From positions 1 to 10,833 of the forward strand of contig JAUWVK010000049.1 in NCBI GenBank assembly GCA_030617485.1: a DNA stretch of 10,833 nt, in the 5' to 3' direction. Source of the DNA: Gammaproteobacteria bacterium (GTDB lineage Bacteria > Pseudomonadota > Gammaproteobacteria > SZUA-152). Made by a program: the position numbers and the translations under genes. Shown piece after piece: positions 4,554 through 10,833 of this stretch (the stretch's first letter is position 1; every line of letters starts with the position of its first letter). The notes below the pieces were generated by a model. It was not told where the DNA came from, did not search any database, and worked only from the letters and a program-made list of their open reading frames with translations.

Positions 4554-6005
4554 ATGAATACAAACAAAAACACCACCGAAAACACCAAAACTGTGCCCAA
4601 CAAACCTCAGTTAGATTTGCTGAGTAACTCCGATAAACCACGCAGCCTCGATGCAATTGAACTGGCCATCACCTGCTTAGAACAGGTGAACTTTTCAGCC
4701 GCCGCCATTCATTTGGTTAACATGTTGGCGTTTCACCTACAATGTGACCGTATCAGCATTGGCATACGAAATGGCCACCATGTTGGGCTGTCCGCATTAT
4801 CAAATAACGCCAGCTTTGATAGCAAAACGAATCTCATTCGTAATATAACCGCCGCCATGGATGAATCTATTGACGAAAGATCAACCATCGTATATCCACC
4901 AGCGGGTGATGATGTTGAGCCAAAAATAAGCATTGCTCATCAGCAATTAGCCAAATTCCAGGGCGGTCGGAATATTTGCACCATACCCTTGCGTTATCGT
5001 GGCCAATTTATTGGCGCAATTTGTTTAGAGCGCCCTGAAAAACAAGGTTTTGATATTTCAGTGGTACAACATGCAGAAAAAATTGCAGCATTAATTGGCC
5101 CGTTATTATTTGTACTACACCAGGAACAACGTGGCATTTTTAGACGCGCAAAGGATTATATTAAGAATACAAAAATAAATATATTCGGCCATGAAAAATC
5201 TGCTGCATATATATTTGGTATGTCATTTTTTATTCTTTTAGTTTTCTTTAGTTTTTTCCCTGGCACCTATCGTGTAACAGCTAATGTCATTATGGAGGGA
5301 AGTATCCAGCGCATACTGGCCGCTCCAGTTGATGGTTATATAGCAACAGCTAACAAACGTGCGGGTGATACTGTAAAAACTGGCGACATTATAGCAACCC
5401 TTGATGACAAAGATTTGAAACTGGAAGAGATCAAGTTAAAAAGTCAGCGTCAGCAGTTACAAAGAAAATATCGATCTTCGCTGGCATCTCATGACCGAAG
5501 TAAAATAAACATACTTGATGCCAGAATCAGCCAGGCAAATGCGAACCTTGAGCTGGTGACTGAACAATTATCCAGACTTCAACTTACTGCCCCTATAGAT
5601 GGAATGATTATTGAGGGTGACCTCACTCAATTAATCGGATCACCAGTTTCCCGTGGCGATGTGTTGTATAAGGTATCGCCTACGGGAGACTATCGCGTCA
5701 TTTTAAATATTGATGAGAGTGAAATATCCCAAATTGAAGTAGGTCAAACAGGTCAACTCGCATTATCCGCAATACCTGATAAAAGACTCGATATAACCGT
5801 ATCAAGCATTACACCTATATCCGCCAGCGAAAATGGCCGAACATTTTTTCGTGTTGAAGCGAAATTAAAAAATAAAAATCAGCAATTACAACCTGGCATG
5901 GAGGGAGTAGGAAAAATTGAAATCGGTAATCGAAATTTGATCTGGATTATTACACACAAAGCCATGGACAGAATAAAACTAATATTTTGGTATATTGTTC
6001 CATGA
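4554..6005 (+). CDS. GAF-domain HlyD-family membrane adaptor
   Basis: The 483-residue product has a cytoplasmic GAF-like domain at about 33-190 ('AIELAITCLEQVNFSAAAIHLVNMLA', 'CDRISIGI', 'ICTIPLRYRGQFIGAICLER'). One membrane helix (about 217-236, FGMSFFILLVFFSFFPGTY) follows. The periplasmic HlyD part has split lipoyl halves ('RILAAPVDGYIATANKRAGDTVKTGDIIATLDD' split around a coiled coil at 285-342, then 'LTAPIDGMII'), a beta-barrel segment (375-460) and a C-terminal hydrophobic tail (NLIWIITHKAMDRIKLIFWY). HlyD proteins bridge inner-membrane exporters to the outer membrane. A sensory GAF domain on such an adaptor is unusual and may couple export to a cytoplasmic ligand. The start at 4554 lacks a clear Shine-Dalgarno. 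The stop overlaps the M50 gene start (ATGA), so the two are co-translated. Confidence 0.85.
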   Translation: MNTNKNTTENTKTVPNKPQLDLLSNSDKPRSLDAIELAITCLEQVNFSAAAIHLVNMLAFHLQCDRISIGIRNGHHVGLSALSNNASFDSKTNLIRNITAAMDESIDERSTIVYPPAGDDVEPKISIAHQQLAKFQGGRNICTIPLRYRGQFIGAICLERPEKQGFDISVVQHAEKIAALIGPLLFVLHQEQRGIFRRAKDYIKNTKINIFGHEKSAAYIFGMSFFILLVFFSFFPGTYRVTANVIMEGSIQRILAAPVDGYIATANKRAGDTVKTGDIIATLDDKDLKLEEIKLKSQRQQLQRKYRSSLASHDRSKINILDARISQANANLELVTEQLSRLQLTAPIDGMIIEGDLTQLIGSPVSRGDVLYKVSPTGDYRVILNIDESEISQIEVGQTGQLALSAIPDKRLDITVSSITPISASENGRTFFRVEAKLKNKNQQLQPGMEGVGKIEIGNRNLIWIITHKAMDRIKLIFWYIVP

Positions 6006-8179
6006 TTGACGGTCACATAGACAGTACTTCCGGTGATAGTGCTTTATGGTTTCGAATAGCAAACCTAAAGCCAAAACTGCGAGATCACATATCTATCCAA
6101 CGTCAAGAGTATCGTGGAGAAATATGGTACGTTTATCAGGATCATGCGACCAACCGTTACCATCGCTTCGATTATGCCGCACATAAATTTATTAGTTTAA
6201 TGAATGGTGATCGTAGCGTTCAGGACATACAAGCATTCCTAAAATCCAAAAATAGCAGCCTAACCCCCACCCAGGATGAGTTGCTGCAACTTTTAGGTCA
6301 GCTACACCAGATAGATTTATTGCAAACAAATACGACTCCAGATACTGAAGAACTGTATCAGCGTGCTGAAAAAGCCAACCCTCAGCGATGGAAAGCATTT
6401 TTACGCAACCCTATCTCTATGCGCTTTTCTCTATTTGACCCGGAGGATTTACTAACAACTTCCATGCATGGAGTAAAGCTGATATTCAGCTGGATAGGAC
6501 TATCAGCATGGTTCCTGGTTTTGCTTGCAGCCCTTACACTCACAATTAGTTATTGGCCAGAGTTAAGTGGTAACGCTATCCAGCAAGCCCTGTTGCCAAC
6601 AAATATACTTTTATTAGTTATCCTCTATCCATTTGTTAAGTTACTCCATGAGCTAGGTCATGCCTTTGCTGTAAAAAACTGGGGAGGCGAAGTACATGAA
6701 ATAGGGGTAATTTTAGTATTACTCATCCCTATCCCTTTCGTGGATGCCTCAGGAGCATCCGCTTTTATCCATAAATACCAACGTATTATTGTAGGGGCTA
6801 TAGGCATCATGACTGAAATGTTTATGGCTAGCATTGCGCTTTTTGTATGGCTAGGTGTTGAACCAGGACTCGTAAAGACTATTGCTTATGATGTAATGCT
6901 TATATCCGGTGTATCTACACTGTTTTTTAACGGCAATCCTTTACTGCGATACGATGGTTATTATGTATTATCAGATGCTATCGGCATCCCAAACCTTGCC
7001 TCACGATCCAATCGTTATATAGGTTATTTAATCCAGAGTCATTTGCTTGATTCTCAGAACCCTGTGTCACCATTACATAATCGAAACGAACGCTATTGGC
7101 TGCTTTTTTATGCGCCAACAGCTTTTATTTACCGCATGTTTATTCTTTCCGTCATAGTTTTACTTGTTGCCGACCAAGCTTTCCTGGTTGGCGCTATATT
7201 AGGCTGCTGGATGATTTACAACCAGTTACTACTCCCTGTCTTAAAGCACATTAAGTTTGTATTAAATAACCCAAAAAATAGCCACAATAGACGGCGCGCA
7301 ATAGTTGCAAGTAGCGCTGTTGTCGCCAGTTTAATGGTTATTATATTTATATTGCCATTTCCTCTGGTCACCGTTGCCCAGGGTGTTATTTGGTTGCCAG
7401 AGAATTCTAAAATACGCGCCAATACCAGTGGTTTTATAACTAAAATAATTGTAGATACGGAGAGTATTGTTGTTAAAGGAGATAAAATTGCGACTTTAGA
7501 AAACCCGATACTACAAACCAGAGAAAAAGTACTTAAAGCACAACTACAAGATTTAAATGCTCAATATAAAGCCAGCTGGGCCAATGATCGCGTTCAGACA
7601 AAAATTATTAAAGAACAAATATTATCTATACAGGCTAGCATAAAGAAAACTGGCGCTGAAATAGAAGCGTTGATTATACGCAGCCCAGAAAATGGAAAAA
7701 TTATCATTCCTGATCCACATGACCTAAATGGTAAATATTTAATCAAAGGGGATTTTATTGCCTACATTGTCCCCTCTTCCAGCATTACTGGCCGTGTCGT
7801 TATTCAGCAAAAAGATATGGCTTTGCTGGGCAATATAAATCAGGTTGATGTCATGCTATCAGGTGATATGTCTACAACCATATCGGCATCTATTACTCAA
7901 ATTATGCCTAAAATAAACCATTTATTACCTAACGCAGCACTCGGAATAAATGGCGGGGGATATTTATCAGTTGATCCGCTCGATAAGACAGGCCTTAAAT
8001 CACTCGAAAAAATACAACAAATTGAAATAGTACTTGATACTAATAATAATTCAGATATTGACGTATCTCAATACATAGGCAAACGAATATATGTTCGCCT
8101 TGACCATGGAAGCTCTCCTCTTGTTCAACAATGGTATAAATCACTACAACAATTATTTTTGAGAAGATTCAGTGTATAA
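6002..8179 (+). CDS. M50 (site-2-type) metallopeptidase-like protein with PqqD-like and HlyD-like domains
   Basis: I start at the ATG at 6002, which overlaps the previous stop as ATGA; the TTG at 5987 is less likely. The 725-residue protein opens with a PqqD/RRE-like winged helix at about 10-110 ('YHRFDYAAHKFISLMNGDRSVQDI', '...LLGQLHQIDLL'). A polytopic membrane core (about 150-465) follows. It holds the zinc site HELGH (216-220) and the third-ligand motif 'NPLLRYDG' (312-319, Asp318), the intramembrane M50 arrangement. After the last helix comes a HlyD-like periplasmic arm: a lipoyl half ('KIRANTSGFITKIIVDTESIVVKGDKIATLENP'), a coiled coil and a second half ('IRSPENGKIII'). This fusion is usually annotated 'putative peptide zinc metalloprotease'. 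Either it cleaves a substrate in the membrane or it has become the inner-membrane channel of an exporter. All predicted zinc ligands are present. Confidence 0.87.
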   Translation: MIDGHIDSTSGDSALWFRIANLKPKLRDHISIQRQEYRGEIWYVYQDHATNRYHRFDYAAHKFISLMNGDRSVQDIQAFLKSKNSSLTPTQDELLQLLGQLHQIDLLQTNTTPDTEELYQRAEKANPQRWKAFLRNPISMRFSLFDPEDLLTTSMHGVKLIFSWIGLSAWFLVLLAALTLTISYWPELSGNAIQQALLPTNILLLVILYPFVKLLHELGHAFAVKNWGGEVHEIGVILVLLIPIPFVDASGASAFIHKYQRIIVGAIGIMTEMFMASIALFVWLGVEPGLVKTIAYDVMLISGVSTLFFNGNPLLRYDGYYVLSDAIGIPNLASRSNRYIGYLIQSHLLDSQNPVSPLHNRNERYWLLFYAPTAFIYRMFILSVIVLLVADQAFLVGAILGCWMIYNQLLLPVLKHIKFVLNNPKNSHNRRRAIVASSAVVASLMVIIFILPFPLVTVAQGVIWLPENSKIRANTSGFITKIIVDTESIVVKGDKIATLENPILQTREKVLKAQLQDLNAQYKASWANDRVQTKIIKEQILSIQASIKKTGAEIEALIIRSPENGKIIIPDPHDLNGKYLIKGDFIAYIVPSSSITGRVVIQQKDMALLGNINQVDVMLSGDMSTTISASITQIMPKINHLLPNAALGINGGGYLSVDPLDKTGLKSLEKIQQIEIVLDTNNNSDIDVSQYIGKRIYVRLDHGSSPLVQQWYKSLQQLFLRRFSV

Positions 8180-9020
8180 CATACTTAAAAAACAATTATT
8201 TTCTTTGTCTGCTTTTCTACTGCTCGGTGTAAGTAGTACAGTAACCATTGAAGCTCTGGCTGATTCACTAAACCCCAATACCAAAATGCCTATTTTTGAG
8301 TGCCTGATACAACCTGACAAACTTATTCATATAAGCAGTCCAATAAATGGAATATTGGACAAAGTGTACGTTGATGATAGCGATCATGTAAAAAAAGGTC
8401 AGAAACTTGCGCGACTGGAATCTAGCGTTCAACAAGCAGCTGTTAATGTATCCAAAGCCAAAGCTTCGCGCCAGGATGAAATAAATCTTAAAGAAATAAA
8501 CCTTGCGTACACTAAACGAAAATTAACCCGAATCATTGAGCTTCATGAGAAACACTCTATTTCTCCATCCGAGAAAGATGTAGCAGAAACAGCCGTCGCC
8601 CTGGCTGAACTTGAATTACAAAAAGCGCAGAATGAAAATCAACTGGCTAAATTAGAGTACACAAAATCCAAACGGGCACTAGATAAGCGTACAATTAGAA
8701 GCCCAATCAACGGCATTATAGTTACCCGAACAGCCTCACCTGGCGAATCAGTCGAGACAACGCCAATCTTTACAATCGCAAAAGTCGATCGGTTAAAGGT
8801 AGAATTAATTGTGCCGGTTGAGTATTTTGGTCGCATAAAAGTAGGCATGGAGGCCTACGTGATACCCGAAATTGAAACCACAAGGGAATACATCGCCACC
8901 GTATCAGTGGTTGATAAAGTCATTGATGCCCCTAGCGGCACATTCAGTGTCCGCTTATCCCTTCCAAATCCAGATCACCTACTACCTGGTGGCCTCAAAT
9001 GTCAGGCTGAAATTCTTTAA
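8172..9020 (+). CDS. Periplasmic HlyD/RND-type adaptor with signal peptide
   Basis: The 282-residue product starts with GTG at 8172, overlapping the end of the M50 gene by eight bases, with a GAGAAG-like Shine-Dalgarno just upstream. A Sec signal peptide is clear: KK, a hydrophobic run (LFSLSAFLLLGVSSTVTI) and a likely cut after EALA (residue 30). The mature protein has a lipoyl half ('ISSPINGILDKVYVDDSDHVKKGQKLARLES'), a long coiled-coil hairpin (about 85-175, rich in E, K, A and L), a second lipoyl half ('RTIRSPINGIIVTRTASPGESV') and a beta-barrel domain ending in 'PGGLKCQAEIL'. It is a membrane-fusion protein, soluble or peripheral in the periplasm. It is the third HlyD-like component of the operon and may dock the inner-membrane parts onto an outer-membrane channel that is not encoded in this window. 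Confidence 0.87.
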   Translation: MYNILKKQLFSLSAFLLLGVSSTVTIEALADSLNPNTKMPIFECLIQPDKLIHISSPINGILDKVYVDDSDHVKKGQKLARLESSVQQAAVNVSKAKASRQDEINLKEINLAYTKRKLTRIIELHEKHSISPSEKDVAETAVALAELELQKAQNENQLAKLEYTKSKRALDKRTIRSPINGIIVTRTASPGESVETTPIFTIAKVDRLKVELIVPVEYFGRIKVGMEAYVIPEIETTREYIATVSVVDKVIDAPSGTFSVRLSLPNPDHLLPGGLKCQAEIL

Positions 9021-9255
9021 AAACACCTCACTGTTTCCACATAACCCCCTGTTTTGTATGATTATTATAAATTATAACCTGCCCGATTAATTTCAAGAAA
9101 CTGTGGTTTAGGACGATATATTATTTGATGAGGAGTTTATTCCTCAGATTTGATATTGGCTTTGGCTTTTACCCCAATATTTCTATTTCAAACGGTCAAA
9201 TACAGGGATTATCAAAAGCATCCACCATTTAACTGAGATCTTTTGATGAATAATA
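9021..9255 (+). promoter_or_regulatory. Gap between adaptor operon and exoprotein gene
   Basis: The 235-bp gap is AT-rich. A hairpin at 9129-9146 (TGAGGA, loop GTTTAT, TCCTCA) is not followed by a T run and so is not a standard terminator. It may lie in a leader of the exoprotein message. A five-codon frame, ATG AAT AAT AAT GAC TAA (9246-9263), overlaps the exoprotein start codon in another frame. I see no confident promoter boxes. Confidence 0.4.
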
Positions 9256-10833
9256 ATGACTAAGTACACAGGCAAAAAAAGGAAGTACATCTGTGAGGAA
9301 TTAGAGCCTCGCATACTCCTGTCCGCAGGTGTGGAAAGCCTTGTTTATGATTCCGCCTGGGAACCAGACGTCACGCTTGAAGCAGAAACTGACGCTGCTC
9401 AAATAGTTGCCCTGTTTAACAGTAATCAACCTGTCTCATCAGAACCTACTCTAGAATTAGTTTTCATTGATTCCAGCCTACCTGATTATCAATCCCTCAT
9501 TGCCGACCTTGTCGATAACAATGACACTAACCGCCAGTTTGAAATTATTTTACTCAATGAGTTAGATGGTATTTCCCAAATTACAGACTACCTACAATCT
9601 CAGGATAATATTGATGCTATACATTTCATTACTCATGGTGAGGATGGCGTTATTCAGCTAGGCAATGATCAGCTTGAACTTAGCAATATTGATACCTATT
9701 CATCTGAGTTTCTTCTCTGGCAGAATGTCCTGGACGAAGATGCCGATATTCTTTTTTATGGCTGTGACGTCGCCAGCTCAGCTGATGGCCTAAGCCTGAT
9801 TCAAAAAATCAGCTCTTTAACAGACGCTGATGTTGCCGCCAGTGATGATATTACTGGCAATGCGCAACTTGGTGGCGACTGGGAACTTGAAAAAAATATT
9901 GGCTCCATAGAAACCAGCATTGCGTTTAGTTCTGAAACACAAAATAACTGGGTAGGTATATTACCCGTAATTTCATTTCAGGAAGATGTCAATGTTGTTG
10001 ATGCTGTTTATTCAGGTACTGTGGATACTCAAATCGATCAACAGTTCCCTGACTCAAATAGTGAAGGAACAGAAGAAACTGCCAGCGTGGATGGTGGGGC
10101 TCTTCAGAAACAAGCCTTAATCCGATTTGATAATATTTTTGGTTCGGGCGCAAATCAAATTGAATATGGTTCAACCATTAATTCAGCCACGTTGACTTTT
10201 GATGTCAGCAACAGCACTGTAAATGGTGGCATGGAAAATGTGACAATGCATGCCATGTTGGTAAACTGGGATGAATCCTCTACGTGGAACGACTTCATAT
10301 CTGTCACTGGCGGTAACGGAACAGCGGGCGTGCAAACAGATGGTCAGGACGCCGCAATTGTTGCCGATAGCTCGCTGGTTAATCCAAAAAATGCTACGGG
10401 TTCTAAAGATTTTTCTGGGCTGGAGACTACCCTCCAGTCATGGTCCAATGGCGGTACTAATTATGGCTGGGTGATAGTTGGCGATAGCACCAGCACATGG
10501 GACTTCTATCAATCAGATGAAAATGTTTTCGCTAGCCGGCCGATTCTGACTGTTGATTACACAGCCAATGCAGCACCCACCATTGATTCCGTTACCGGTA
10601 CCTTCACGGCGGTGGAAAATAGCACCACGGTGGTAGCGACTGCCGCCGCATCGGATGTGGATGCCGGTGATACCCTTACCTATTCCCTTGCACCCATTGT
10701 TGTTGGTGATACCGATGCATCATTTTTCGCCATCGATGCCGGTACCGGTGCCATTACCTTTACCACCCCTGACTTTGATACCCCACAGGATGACAATGGG
10801 GATAACGTCTACAATTTTCAGGTGGTCGTTACC
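9256..10833 (+). CDS. Large exoprotein/adhesin: LEPR-XLL, DUF4347, DNRLRE-like and cadherin-like domains (5' part)
   Basis: The frame is open from the ATG at 9256 to the window edge (526 codons, no stop). The basic N-terminus lacks a classical signal peptide but holds LEPRILLS at 16-23, the LEPR-XLL motif of large bacterial exoproteins. Residues about 66-235 form a DUF4347 domain with 'AIHFITHGEDGVIQLG' (His127) and 'ADILFYGCDVA' (Cys170). Residues about 240-437 resemble a DNRLRE/CBM96 beta domain ('KQALIRFD', 'INSATLTFDV', 'WDESSTWNDF', 'RPILTVDY'). From 438 a cadherin-like domain begins, with acidic Ca2+-type motifs (SDVDAGDTLTY, DFDTPQDDNGDNVYNFQVVV). Many such proteins run to thousands of residues of repeats. 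It is probably surface-displayed or secreted, with the three upstream genes the likely export machinery. The start is only weakly supported by a Shine-Dalgarno. Confidence 0.88.
   Translation, partial: MTKYTGKKRKYICEELEPRILLSAGVESLVYDSAWEPDVTLEAETDAAQIVALFNSNQPVSSEPTLELVFIDSSLPDYQSLIADLVDNNDTNRQFEIILLNELDGISQITDYLQSQDNIDAIHFITHGEDGVIQLGNDQLELSNIDTYSSEFLLWQNVLDEDADILFYGCDVASSADGLSLIQKISSLTDADVAASDDITGNAQLGGDWELEKNIGSIETSIAFSSETQNNWVGILPVISFQEDVNVVDAVYSGTVDTQIDQQFPDSNSEGTEETASVDGGALQKQALIRFDNIFGSGANQIEYGSTINSATLTFDVSNSTVNGGMENVTMHAMLVNWDESSTWNDFISVTGGNGTAGVQTDGQDAAIVADSSLVNPKNATGSKDFSGLETTLQSWSNGGTNYGWVIVGDSTSTWDFYQSDENVFASRPILTVDYTANAAPTIDSVTGTFTAVENSTTVVATAAASDVDAGDTLTYSLAPIVVGDTDASFFAIDAGTGAITFTTPDFDTPQDDNGDNVYNFQVVVT

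Noticed and set aside
5987..6001. TTG start for the M50 gene
   Set aside because: The ATG at 6002 gives the common ATGA overlap with the upstream stop, so the five extra residues are unlikely.
9129..9146. Hairpin after the adaptor gene as a rho-independent terminator
   Set aside because: The six-base stem is AT/GC mixed and is not followed by a T run. It is better recorded as a leader hairpin of unknown role.
1..10833. CRISPR array, insertion sequence or ribosomal RNA
   Set aside because: I saw no regularly spaced repeats, transposase frame with terminal inverted repeats, or rRNA sequence in the window.

Overview
The window most likely comes from a moderately AT-rich gammaproteobacterium, possibly marine. 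The basis is the tRNA sequence style, the LexA, Y-family polymerase and HlyD protein types, and an exoprotein of the kind seen in such bacteria. No lineage-specific gene is present, so the taxonomic placement is loose.

Left edge (1-640). The 5' end of a tyrosine recombinase (integrase) gene runs leftward off the window. Just outside it lies a 48-nt 3' fragment of a tRNA-Val gene with its encoded CCA and no 5' half. This is the expected signature of an attachment site, so a mobile element probably ends at about 232-279 and extends left. To the right are two terminator hairpins and a minus-strand tRNA-like gene with an odd anticodon loop.

Regulatory and SOS block (699-4190). A minus-strand pair encodes an ArsR-family repressor and an AHSA1/SRPBCC protein. 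A 34-bp perfect palindrome is centred on the arsR start codon, next to a near-consensus promoter that predicts a leaderless mRNA. Divergent from it is a plus-strand damage-response cassette: a LexA-type self-cleaving repressor, a DinB-like Y-family polymerase with a beta-clamp motif, and a very short SRAP/YedK-like protein. The lexA promoter carries a symmetric array of four half-sites, two head-to-head GTTC-N7-GTTC elements, resembling the LexA box described in Alphaproteobacteria rather than CTG-N10-CAG.

Export locus (4554-10833). Three tightly overlapping genes encode a GAF-TM-HlyD adaptor, a polytopic M50 (site-2-type) zinc metallopeptidase-like protein with an N-terminal PqqD-like domain and a C-terminal HlyD-like arm, and a periplasmic HlyD/RND-type adaptor with a signal peptide. 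After a 235-bp gap comes the 5' end of a large exoprotein gene (526 codons in the window, continuing beyond it). Its product has an N-terminal LEPR-XLL motif, a DUF4347 domain with conserved His and Cys, a DNRLRE/CBM96-like beta domain and the start of a cadherin-like region. No ABC ATPase or TolC gene is visible. The simplest reading is a dedicated envelope-spanning machine, built around the M50-like protein and HlyD-type adaptors, that processes or exports the exoprotein. This is the most interesting system in the window and the role is inferred from gene order.
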